A stretch of 6,392 nt of DNA from Chlamydiota bacterium (GCA_021772295.1 JAJFMG010000055.1:1-6392); one strand, 5' to 3'; positions 1 to 6,233 are shown, counted from the first letter of the stretch. Numbers and translations: made by a program. Notes: generated by a model not told the origin, from the sequence alone.

Positions 1-16
1 ATATTGACTAGGGGCA

Positions 17-34
17 ATTAGCATAAATGCTAAT
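17..34. repeat. Perfect inverted repeat, 8-bp arms
   Basis: ATTAGCAT (17-24) and ATGCTAAT (27-34) are perfect reverse complements separated by AA. The repeat lies just past the stop codon of the minus-strand relic that ends at 38, so it could be that gene's 3' hairpin. No T-run follows it on the minus strand, so it is not a standard intrinsic terminator. An operator-like palindrome is also possible. Confidence 0.5.
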
Positions 35-37
35 CGC

Positions 38-271
38 TCAAACCTCTTTTATTGTCTGTCTTATCACTTCTTTTACGTTGTCAAATAACATTTGCAAATC
101 ATCTTTGGATTTGCTTTTTCTCTTCTCGATTCGTCTGTTTGAAGCAGCCTTTTTTCGAAGGAAAACAAAAACATACAACAGCCCAAGATTAACTGCAATT
201 TTTTTCGAAACTTTACAGAAAAATTAAAGCAAGACCAAATCCTTGCAACACAAACAATCAAGCCAAGACAT
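38..271 (-). pseudogene. Possible decayed small membrane-anchored protein gene (unrecognised)
   Basis: A minus-strand frame runs from an ATG at 271-269 to a TGA at 40-38 (78 codons). It is interrupted by a single in-frame TAA at 226-224. The 61 codons after that stop look like real protein: a hydrophobic stretch (VNLGLLYVFVFL), a strongly basic linker (RKKAASNRRIEKRKSKSK) and an amphipathic helix-like tail (DDLQMLFDNVKEVIRQTIKEV, of which the last 20 residues carry alternating charge). This fits one membrane segment plus a charged cytoplasmic tail. The AGAAGG before the ATG abuts it too closely to be a good ribosome binding site. I do not recognise the family. It may be a one-stop pseudogene, the relic of a longer gene, or chance. 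The overlapping plus-strand open frame (27-227) has a less protein-like composition. Confidence 0.33.
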
Positions 272-309
272 CCTTCTCAGCTGGTTTTTTTTTGATTTTA
301 AACCAATTT

Positions 310-366
310 TCATTTAGCAATAAACATCTGTCCTTTGTCATAAAATTCAGTGACTCCTATGGCGAT
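310..366 (-). pseudogene. Possible C-terminal coding remnant (18 codons)
   Basis: On the minus strand, 366-313 reads IAIGVTEFYDKGQMFIAK and then TGA (312-310). A TGA at 369-367 precedes it. The residue mix looks like a genuine protein C-terminus, but the stretch is too short to assign to a family. The rest of 272-562 shows no other coding signal on either strand: it is AT-rich spacer with small inverted repeats and the promoter of the next gene. Confidence 0.15.
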
Positions 367-455
367 TCATAAAGCAAAATACGTTTGAAATTTAAAAATC
401 CTGACTCTACTGCCTAGTATACACCAACTACAAAAAAGATTTTTTAATACAATCC

Positions 456-473
456 TCAAATTTATTAATTTGA
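456..473. repeat. AT-rich inverted repeat upstream of the protease promoter
   Basis: TCAAATT (456-462) and AATTTGA (467-473) are perfect reverse complements around a TATT centre. The repeat ends 27 bp before the candidate -35 box at 501, a position where an operator could sit. In such AT-rich DNA a 7-bp palindrome can arise by chance. Confidence 0.3.
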
Positions 474-500
474 TATAAATATTTTTTTAATAAATATCGA

Positions 501-529
501 TTGAATTATTATTGGATAAATAATATAGT
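501..529 (+). promoter_or_regulatory. Candidate sigma-70-type promoter of the CPBP protease gene
   Basis: TTGAAT (501-506) and TATAGT (524-529) lie 17 bp apart. They match the TTGACA/TATAAT consensus at 4/6 and 5/6 positions. Transcription would start near 536, giving a leader of about 27 nt before the ATG at 563. A weak purine-rich ribosome binding site (AGAAGAAA, 550-557) lies in that leader. The call rests on sequence match only. Confidence 0.45.
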
Positions 530-562
530 TCCAGAAAAAAATACAGAATAGAAGAAATTATC

Positions 563-1324
563 ATGAGCTCATTTAGTGTTACTTCAGTAAGTTCATCTGA
601 AGCACCTCCTGATTCGAATATTTTTTACAATGCTACGAAAACAACTGAAAATAAATTTTCAGGTATGTCTTTCCGTGATGCCTATTTTGATAGAAATTCG
701 CAAAAATTACTTCTTATTGGAAGCATAGCTGCTACAATTTTTCTTTCCTATAACGGCATACTCCCTTCTGTAATTTGCACTGTAGCGCTTTTTCAAATGA
801 AAAGTACAGCAATCACAATTGCTATATCCATTGCGTTATTTAGTGCTAAAAATTTGATTACCGGAGAAACGTTTACGCAAGGCAAAAGCAACTACAGCAT
901 TAAATTGAAAAATCTAGGGCCCATTTATTGCACGATACTAATTCCTTTTTATGAAGAAGCTATTTTTCGTTCGGCGCTCCAATCAAAAATCCTTATTCCT
1001 ACCTGCAGTTATCTTTTACCAGCCGCTACCTATACCTTCCTAGGATTTCAGATGCCTATAGCAACTGCTGTAGCAATTACAATCGCTGCAGCCTTGTTTG
1101 GCGCAATACATTATGGAAACGATCATCAAAATTCTGACATTCAAGCATGTAATGCATTTTTCTTGGGAATACGTTTGGGAATCTTACATTACCAAAGTGG
1201 TATTCTAGCCTCGTTCTTTGGACACATGCTCAATAATACTTTTTTTCTTATCATTCCCAACCAGCGCAATGAAGAAAAAATTTCTGAAGAAGATCTAGTT
1301 GAAATCCCTACTAATTCTGATTAA
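563..1324 (+). CDS. CPBP family intramembrane metalloprotease (CAAX protease/bacteriocin-processing type)
   Basis: This 253-residue membrane protein carries the three signatures of the CPBP/Abi (Rce1-like) glutamyl intramembrane protease family. They are EEAIFR at 131-136 (EExxxR, catalytic Glu pair), FGAIH at 179-183 (FxxxH) and HMLNN at 221-225 (HxxxN). All catalytic residues are present, so the protein is probably active. Hydrophobic segments lie at about 48-65, 68-93, 119-130, 145-183 and 203-231. The first 45 residues form a Ser/Thr-rich hydrophilic tail, and the last 20 residues are acidic. Known family members cleave prenylated proteins, process peptides, give bacteriocin self-immunity or act as regulators; the substrate here cannot be told. 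ATG 563 is the only reasonable start. The MATE gene follows after 86 bp. Family call strong, role open. Confidence 0.88.
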   Translation: MSSFSVTSVSSSEAPPDSNIFYNATKTTENKFSGMSFRDAYFDRNSQKLLLIGSIAATIFLSYNGILPSVICTVALFQMKSTAITIAISIALFSAKNLITGETFTQGKSNYSIKLKNLGPIYCTILIPFYEEAIFRSALQSKILIPTCSYLLPAATYTFLGFQMPIATAVAITIAAALFGAIHYGNDHQNSDIQACNAFFLGIRLGILHYQSGILASFFGHMLNNTFFLIIPNQRNEEKISEEDLVEIPTNSD

Positions 1325-1390
1325 ATCTAATTTTTTTGACAATTAGATTGAAATGTCAATTAAATAGTTGTAGAAGTAAATCAACTACTA
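1324..1390. repeat. Three overlapping inverted repeats between protease and MATE genes
   Basis: AATCTAATT (1324-1332) pairs perfectly with AATTAGATT (1341-1349). TTGACA (1336-1341) pairs with TGTCAA (1354-1359). TAGTTG (1365-1370) pairs with CAACTA (1382-1387). The first two cannot form together because they share bases 1341-1349. No T-run follows the first stem, so it is a poor intrinsic terminator. The arrangement could be a weak terminator, mutually exclusive RNA structures or operator-like sites for the MATE gene. The AT-rich setting makes chance a real alternative. Confidence 0.35.
1336..1365 (+). promoter_or_regulatory. Candidate promoter of the MATE gene
   Basis: A perfect -35 consensus TTGACA (1336-1341) is followed after 18 bp by a weaker -10, TTAAAT (1360-1365, 4/6). 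Transcription from here would give a leader of about 40 nt. No Shine-Dalgarno sequence is visible before ATG 1411; the leader there is almost pure A/T. Read-through from the protease gene is equally possible. Confidence 0.3.
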
Positions 1391-1410
1391 ATTAACTAAT
1401 ATTTATTTCT

Positions 1411-2829
1411 ATGAGCGCAACTATTGAAGCACCAAAGCTGGGATCAGTTAGAAACCTTTGGAAAATCTCCTATCCAATGATGATTTCCTATTTTTCTCTT
1501 GTAGTTATGATGTTCATCGATAGGTTATTTCTATCATACTATTCTAAGGAAGCACTAAATGCTGCTACAAGCTCTGGAACTCTATATTGGGCAATGCACT
1601 TTGGGTGGGTAACTCTTGTTTCTGTATCGCAGGTTTTTGTTGCACAATATAATGGCGCTAAAAAACATAGTGAGATAGGAAATGTTGTATGGCAAATGAT
1701 TTGGATAGGCCTTGCATCAGCATTATTTTTTATACCGATGGGTTATTTTGGAGCAAAACTCCTTCTTCATAATCAGATTATGAACATAGATGAGCTTAGC
1801 TATTTTAGATGGAACATCTACTTTGCTCCATTTGTCGTACTACTATCTTCTATTTCCATCTTTTTTGTAGGTATTGGAAAAACCAAAGTCATAAAATGGC
1901 TTGCCATTTTGGGAAATATCATAAACGTAGCTTTAGATCCTATTTTGATTTTTGGCATCAAAGGATACATGCTTCCGATGGGAGTAAAAGGCGCTGCGAT
2001 TGCAACTGGATTTGGGGTTGTATTTCAAGTGATTATCATCGGATATCTTTTTCTACAAAAAGAAAATCAAGCTCGATTTCATACCCATCGTTATAGATTT
2101 GATATAAACAAATTTAAAAGCAGTATAAAAGTAGGACTACCACCTGCAGTATTTACAACACTTGAGCTAATGGGTTGGGCAATCTTTTTCTTTTTAATGG
2201 CAAAAGTTAGCTATGAACATATTTTAGTATCAAGTGTTTGCCAAAGTATCTTGATGCTTCTTTTTTTCTTTGGCATGGGCCTTGAAAAAGGAGTGTCTTC
2301 TATAGCTGGAAATCTTCTTGGTTCAAACAATCCGGCGGAAATCAAAAACCTATTTCGCTCAGGATTGATCTTAATTAGTGGGTTTACAGCTGTTTCTTTT
2401 TTGATCTGTATGTTTTGCTCGAAAAACCTAATTCTTTGGTTTTTTCCTGGAGACCAGAAAAGCTCATTACTTGTGAATGGAGAATTATTTCATACGCTAG
2501 AACTTGGTTTTTTAATTATTACCATCTATCTCGTTTTTCAAAATGTACGATGGCTACTTAGTGGAATTCTCACAGCGGCTGGAGATACGATATTTATTAT
2601 GCTTTTTGGAACCTGTGGAATCTGGCTATTTCTAATTTTTCCTACCTATTTTGTCATATTCAAAATGCAGAAAAATGTCCTCTATGCTCTTAGTATCTGG
2701 ATCTTTTATAGTTTAATGACCTCACTCCTTTTTCTTTTCAGGTATCTACGAGGAAAATGGAAAAAAAAGAATCTTATTGATTCCCCAGAAAAAACCACCC
2801 AACCAGTTAGCAATGTCGCGTTAGATTAG
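1411..2829 (+). CDS. MATE family efflux transporter (NorM-like)
   Basis: This 472-residue polytopic protein has the usual length and roughly 12 hydrophobic segments of a MATE antiporter. Such proteins sit in the inner membrane and export cationic drugs or metabolites in exchange for Na+ or H+. Family marks are Asp37 in the first membrane segment (MMFIDRLF, equivalent to the coupling Asp of NorM), VAQYNGAKK at 77-85, the NIINVALDPILIFG stretch at 169-182 followed by GVKGAAIAT at 191-199, and the second-half counterparts GLEKGVSSIAGNLLGS at 290-305 and ILTAAGDT at 386-393. These give the expected two-lobed internal duplication. The last ~25 residues are a basic, then polar, cytoplasmic tail. 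No frameshift or missing segment is seen. Substrate cannot be inferred. The gene is probably monocistronic or read from the protease gene; the next promoter lies just downstream. Confidence 0.92.
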   Translation: MSATIEAPKLGSVRNLWKISYPMMISYFSLVVMMFIDRLFLSYYSKEALNAATSSGTLYWAMHFGWVTLVSVSQVFVAQYNGAKKHSEIGNVVWQMIWIGLASALFFIPMGYFGAKLLLHNQIMNIDELSYFRWNIYFAPFVVLLSSISIFFVGIGKTKVIKWLAILGNIINVALDPILIFGIKGYMLPMGVKGAAIATGFGVVFQVIIIGYLFLQKENQARFHTHRYRFDINKFKSSIKVGLPPAVFTTLELMGWAIFFFLMAKVSYEHILVSSVCQSILMLLFFFGMGLEKGVSSIAGNLLGSNNPAEIKNLFRSGLILISGFTAVSFLICMFCSKNLILWFFPGDQKSSLLVNGELFHTLELGFLIITIYLVFQNVRWLLSGILTAAGDTIFIMLFGTCGIWLFLIFPTYFVIFKMQKNVLYALSIWIFYSLMTSLLFLFRYLRGKWKKKNLIDSPEKTTQPVSNVALD

Positions 2830-2851
2830 AAAAATCGATTCGAGTCAATTC

Positions 2852-2880
2852 TTGTAATATTCCGATTTCCTCAGTAAAAT
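2852..2880 (+). promoter_or_regulatory. Candidate promoter of the broken gene and downstream epimerase/dehydrogenase genes
   Basis: TTGTAA (2852-2857) and TAAAAT (2875-2880) are separated by exactly 17 bp, with 4/6 and 5/6 matches to the sigma-70 consensus. A start near 2887 leaves a short leader holding GGAG (2906-2909) six bases before ATG 2916. Although the first gene is now broken, this may still drive the two intact genes downstream, since no terminator is visible before them. Confidence 0.4.
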
Positions 2881-2915
2881 CCCTTCCGATCCATACTAAA
2901 AAAATGGAGCCGAGT

Positions 2916-3228
2916 ATGTTTAAACTTTTTTTTCAACACTCTCTTTGTTTTTTTCAGCATTCGTTTATGCAGACAGCATACCTACAACTACAGCAACTCC
3001 GTTTAAACATCTAGAGGGTACTGCCTTTACTCATGGGAAATTGACGCAACAACGCTTATGCAAATTATTAAGACTCCTGTTGCAAGAACTTCGAATCTTC
3101 ATAATGTTATTTTTCATCCTCCCACTTTAGATTTCTACATAGTACAAAAAACACCCTTGCCTGTGACTGCACATACACTTCATATAATTGAGAAACTCTT
3201 GCCAAACAATAGAAAAAGTTCTAAGTAA
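2916..3228 (+). pseudogene. Frameshifted, internally deleted relic of a secreted C45/Ntn-type acyltransferase or hydrolase
   Basis: ATG 2916 has a good GGAG ribosome binding site at 2906-2909. The frame reads MFKLFF and then, at a run of eight T (2926-2933), leaves the coding frame and stops at 3012-3014. One more T would give a textbook signal peptide (MFKLFFSTLSLFFSAFVYA, then DS) followed by LEGTAFTHGK. That resembles the conserved N-terminal G-T/S-x-x-x-x-G/H-G region of C45 (penicillin acyltransferase-like) enzymes. About 3040 the coding signal moves to a third frame: SWEIDATTLMQIIK, then TSNLHNVIFHPPTLDFYIV and a stop at 3226-3228. The NLHNVxFxPxxLxF pattern is typical of the C-terminal part of that family. 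The ~200-residue centre with the catalytic Cys is missing, so the product cannot be active. Gene decay is clear; the family is an inference from two short segments. Confidence 0.6.
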
Positions 3229-3253
3229 GAAGAGATACCAAAAGGATCTCTTC
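3229..3253 (+). promoter_or_regulatory. Hairpin sequestering the epimerase ribosome binding site
   Basis: GAAGAGAT (3229-3236) is perfectly complementary to ATCTCTTC (3246-3253). CC (3238-3239) further pairs with GG (3244-3245), leaving a bulged A and an AAAA loop. The Shine-Dalgarno AAGGA (3242-3246) is buried in the loop and stem, and ATG 3256 follows two bases after the hairpin. The stem begins immediately after the TAA (3226-3228) that ended the ancestral upstream gene. There is no T-run, so it is not a terminator. Translational coupling or temperature-type control is the natural reading. Confidence 0.5.
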
Positions 3254-3255
3254 CC

Positions 3256-4146
3256 ATGAAAACATTGATGCTACAAAATAAGTCTTCAACAGGTTCTCTC
3301 ATCAAAGCAATTTTTGCTCCAGACAAAGGGATGAACCTTATTAGTTTTCAAAGAGCCAACATCGAAGTCATGGAGCAGACAACAAAAGATCTCTTTGATT
3401 TTAGATGCGCTGGACTTGGAGCGCTTATTGGACCTCATTTTCATCACAGAGATGCAAAAGATATTCCAAGCATAAATGATGATTTATTTCCCCATATCAA
3501 ATCCCTTCGTGAAAAGAAAGTTTTAGAACCTTTTTCCCATGGAATTGCAAGATATGTCCCGTGGAAATATGCCGCATCCGACACACAAATTAAAGCACAT
3601 CTCTCTGGATCACATGAACACAAAGGAGTTTTCTTAAGGGATCTAGAAGGATTTGATTTTGAAATGAAACTCGACATTCGCCTTCTTGAAAACGGTCTTT
3701 TTATATCCTACCACGTTGATGCAGAAAAACCATCCACTCTTGGATTACATTACTATTACGCACTTTCTAATCAAGTTGGTAAAGTATGGGGTGATACGAA
3801 TGGATATATCAGAAAAGATAAAACTTGGAACAAGATGCCAGAAAAAATGCAATCAAGCACCTCAAAATTCGCAATAGATATCGATTCAAAAACCGATCTT
3901 GATATAGGCATTTCTCCACTTGACCCACAAGAGGAAAATAAAGTCATTTTAGATACAGATGACTACTCTTTACACATCTACTATAATAGTGATTCAAATA
4001 AAGAGGGTTCATTGCAAATTTACAAACCTCAAGAAGCTAGTTTTGTTTGTATTGAACCACTAAGCGCAAAGTTTCCCAGAAAACCTCATTTACTTCAGTC
4101 TACTTTGGAAGTAAAAATAGAAATTTTCCCATCGAATAACGCTTGA
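3256..4146 (+). CDS. Aldose 1-epimerase (mutarotase)-like protein
   Basis: This 296-residue soluble protein has no signal peptide and the length of the galactose-mutarotase superfamily, which interconverts alpha and beta anomers of aldoses or hexose phosphates. Signatures in order are APDKGMNLISF at 21-31 (family pattern APxGAxLxSF), GPHFHHR at 59-65, SHGIARYVPW at 94-103, LGLHYYYAL at 162-170 and CIEPLSAKFP at 265-274. His95, His165 and Glu267 stand where the two catalytic histidines and the general base Glu lie in known mutarotases, so activity is likely. The exact sugar is uncertain; similarity is distant enough that a hexose-6-phosphate or other sugar is possible. A Shine-Dalgarno AAGGA at 3242-3246 sits in a hairpin. 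The gene is probably co-transcribed with the dehydrogenase 62 bp downstream. Confidence 0.75.
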   Translation: MKTLMLQNKSSTGSLIKAIFAPDKGMNLISFQRANIEVMEQTTKDLFDFRCAGLGALIGPHFHHRDAKDIPSINDDLFPHIKSLREKKVLEPFSHGIARYVPWKYAASDTQIKAHLSGSHEHKGVFLRDLEGFDFEMKLDIRLLENGLFISYHVDAEKPSTLGLHYYYALSNQVGKVWGDTNGYIRKDKTWNKMPEKMQSSTSKFAIDIDSKTDLDIGISPLDPQEENKVILDTDDYSLHIYYNSDSNKEGSLQIYKPQEASFVCIEPLSAKFPRKPHLLQSTLEVKIEIFPSNNA

Positions 4147-4208
4147 TAATTATATCAATTCTTAGTAACAAAAAATTAAAACAAATATCCTACTACAAAA
4201 GTATTACT

Positions 4209-5813
4209 ATGAATGAAAGAAAAAAAACAAGGGTTGTCATTTTAGGTGGCGGATTTGGTGGTGTATATACAGCTATGCATTTAGAGAAGCTTCAAAAAAA
4301 GCATAAAGATCTCGAAATCATCCTTGTGAACAAAGAAAATTATTTTGTTTATCAACCAATGCTTGCAGAGGTAGTGGGTGGATCTCTTGGTATTTTAGAC
4401 ACCGTGAGTTCTCTTCGAAGACTTCTTCCTAAGACAACATTATATATTCGAGAGATCCAAGCAATTGATACGGCAAACAAAACGATCACACTAGCTCCTC
4501 AATTTTCTCATACATCTCTTGATATCGCATATGATCATTTAGTGTTATCTCTCGGCACAGTTACAGATTTTAGAGGTTTGTCTGGAATTCATGAGCACGC
4601 GCTCCCCTTTAAAAATCTTGCGGATACACTTGTGATTCGTAATCGCATTATTGATGCTATTGAATCGGCAGCAATTGAAAGTAACCCTAAACTAAAGCAA
4701 GAGCTTTTAACTTTTGTAATAGGCGGTGGTGGATTTTCTGGGACGGAGGTTGTAGCTGAGGTGAATGACTTTGCTCGAAGAATGGCCAAAGACTACCCAA
4801 CCATCGACAAAAATGAAGTAAAGGTTATCTTAGTTCATTCCAAAAAGCGTCTTATGGATATTGAGCTGAGTGAATCTCTTGGAAATTATGCTGGTGAAAT
4901 TTTGCAGAAACGAGGTGTTGAAATTCGGTTTGGACTACGCCTTAGTTCTGCGACCCCCCAAGAAGCAATTTTAAGTAACGGCGAAAAAATTCCCTGTAAA
5001 ACTGTGATCTCTACAGTTCCTTCTTCTCCAAATCCGTTAATGGATTCGTTAGATCTACCCAAAGAAAAAGGAAAAGTGATTGCTGATCAACAAATGCAGG
5101 TAAAAGACCAAAATAATATTTGGGCAATCGGAGATTGCTCATTGATTCCAGCTCCCTCAGGAGACGGATATTGCCCAGCGACTGCGCAATTTGCAATCAG
5201 ACAAGCTAAAGTCCTAGCTTATAATATTACAGCGAGTCTAACAAATGCAGAAAAAAAGACATTTACATTCAAAGGGCTTGGCATGATGGGAGCACTTGGC
5301 CATCATCGTGCTGTTGCTGAACTTTTTGGTTCTATTAAGTTTTCTGGAATATTTGCCTGGATGATGTGGAGAGCTGTCTATTGGATTAAATTACCTGGAA
5401 TGGGGCGAAAAATCAAAGTTATGCTCTCATGGCTACTTGAAATGATCGTTCCAACAGAGGCGGTGCAACTTAAAATTCAACCAACACAAGGAATCGTACA
5501 ACTACACTACGAAACTGGAGAGATCATCTTCCATGAAGGTGATATCGGTGATTATCTATACATCATCGTTGATGGAAAAGTACAGGTTCTCAAGGGAAAA
5601 GATGAAAAGATTTGCACTCTTAGCAAAGGGGAATACTTTGGTGAAATGGCTCTTCTGAGTAAAGGAGAAAGGTCCGCTACAGTTCAATGCATAGAACCAA
5701 CGAATGTCTTAGCTTTACGCAAAAGAGACTTTGGGCTTTTAATTTCCAACTTTGATGAACTCAAGCGCAATTTTGAATCGACGGATCAAGCAAGAAGAGA
5801 AAAGCATGCTTAA
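4209..5813 (+). CDS. Type II NADH dehydrogenase-like FAD oxidoreductase fused to a cyclic-nucleotide-binding domain
   Basis: The 534-residue protein joins two modules. Residues 8-340 are a two-dinucleotide-fold flavoprotein: FAD site VVILGGGFGG (9-18), NAD(P)H site VIGGGGFSGTE (170-180), second FAD motif IWAIGDCS (304-311) and the NDH-2-like PATAQFAIRQAK (323-334). Residues 355-416, rich in aromatic and basic residues (for example IFAWMMWRAVYWIKLPGMGR), match the membrane-attaching C-terminal part of NDH-2 enzymes, which pass electrons from NADH to quinone without pumping protons. Residues 428-525 form a cNMP-binding (CRP-type) domain whose phosphate-binding cassette FGEMALLSKGERSATV (477-492) keeps Glu479 and Arg488, so ligand binding is plausible. 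ATG 4209 is chosen over an in-frame TTG at 4143 because the FAD motif then starts at the usual distance from the N-terminus. No clear Shine-Dalgarno. Electron acceptor and nucleotide ligand are not known. Confidence 0.87.
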   Translation: MNERKKTRVVILGGGFGGVYTAMHLEKLQKKHKDLEIILVNKENYFVYQPMLAEVVGGSLGILDTVSSLRRLLPKTTLYIREIQAIDTANKTITLAPQFSHTSLDIAYDHLVLSLGTVTDFRGLSGIHEHALPFKNLADTLVIRNRIIDAIESAAIESNPKLKQELLTFVIGGGGFSGTEVVAEVNDFARRMAKDYPTIDKNEVKVILVHSKKRLMDIELSESLGNYAGEILQKRGVEIRFGLRLSSATPQEAILSNGEKIPCKTVISTVPSSPNPLMDSLDLPKEKGKVIADQQMQVKDQNNIWAIGDCSLIPAPSGDGYCPATAQFAIRQAKVLAYNITASLTNAEKKTFTFKGLGMMGALGHHRAVAELFGSIKFSGIFAWMMWRAVYWIKLPGMGRKIKVMLSWLLEMIVPTEAVQLKIQPTQGIVQLHYETGEIIFHEGDIGDYLYIIVDGKVQVLKGKDEKICTLSKGEYFGEMALLSKGERSATVQCIEPTNVLALRKRDFGLLISNFDELKRNFESTDQARREKHA

Positions 5814-6202
5814 GGCTTCTCTAGAAGCAACACTGCATATTTAGTGGGGAAGGAAATATCCTTCCTCGCGCATTTTTTAAAAGCACCTATATCCGCATGG
5901 GTTTGGAAGTTTTTGAGCATAAACTGATTTAATGCACCCAAATTTTTAAATTTTGCCATATGTCTATGGAAGGCGCTATAATTACATATAAAGCCAAGCT
6001 CCCTGGCTTTACGTTTAAAGCCTCAAAGAGATATAAAAAATTCTTTATTAGAAACAACTAACCGATCAAATCCACATCCTATTGGATAGAAAAAAAAAAG
6101 CACTTTTCCACTTGATTCAAGTATTTGATCAACTTGATCTAAAGATCTAAAAATATCCTTTGGAAAAGATACACATAGATTAGATATACCGCTTCTAAAA
6201 AT
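5810..6202 (-). pseudogene. Decayed, N-terminally truncated gene, convergent with the dehydrogenase (unrecognised family)
   Basis: One minus-strand frame gives 59 open codons (6202-6026), a TGA (6025-6023), then 70 codons to a TAA at 5812-5810. The text reads as continuous protein across the TGA, for example SFPKDIFRSLDQVDQILESS, VLFFFYPIGCGFDRLVVSN, then after the stop GFKRKARELGFICNYSAFH and DISFPTKYAVLLLEKP. A single TGA-for-CGA change would restore it. A TAG at 6205-6203 and the absence of an in-frame ATG upstream show that the N-terminus is gone. An A10 run (6090-6099, plus strand) is another weak point. The layout of a ...LESSGKVLFFFYP... strand and an ...YAVLLLEKP end is reminiscent of a SAM-dependent methyltransferase C-terminus, but this is weak and I leave the family open. 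Its stop overlaps the dehydrogenase stop tail-to-tail. Confidence 0.5.
5844..5878 (+). terminator. Strong intrinsic terminator after the dehydrogenase gene
   Basis: GGAAGGA (5848-5854) pairs with TCCTTCC (5859-5865) around an AATA loop. The stem extends outward to 5844/5869 through G-C and G-U pairs, making 11 bp. Six T (5873-5878) follow closely. It lies 30 bp past the stop and inside the convergent relic's antisense coding region, where it encodes ARKDISFPT on the other strand. Confidence 0.78.
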
Positions 6203-6233
6203 CTATCCAAATCTACCTATGACAGGATAAATA

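Noticed and set aside
27..227. Plus-strand 66-codon open frame at the left edge
   Set aside because: Its composition reflects T-rich DNA antisense to the more convincing minus-strand frame, and there is no ribosome binding site.
1324..1349. Intrinsic terminator after the protease gene
   Set aside because: The stem is made almost only of A-T pairs and no T-run follows it, so efficient termination is doubtful; it is listed as an inverted repeat instead.
1809..2096. 95-codon plus-strand frame inside the MATE gene
   Set aside because: Shadow frame of a well-supported transporter gene; no motif and an unlikely residue composition.
2926..2933. T8 tract as a phase-variation switch
   Set aside because: Changing the tract length would not restore a functional gene, because the coding signal shifts frame again near 3040 and the centre is missing.
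3444..3877. Open frames on both strands within the epimerase gene (3444-3677 minus, 3686-3877 plus)
   Set aside because: They overlap a gene whose catalytic motifs are all in the main frame; no start signals.
4143..4208. Upstream in-frame TTG start that would add 22 residues to the dehydrogenase and overlap the epimerase stop
   Set aside because: The added residues are unlike a flavoprotein N-terminus, there is no ribosome binding site, and ATG 4209 puts the FAD motif at the normal distance from the start.
4589..5196. Minus-strand open frames inside the dehydrogenase gene (4589-4789 and 5011-5196)
   Set aside because: Antisense shadows with no ribosome binding sites or recognisable domains.
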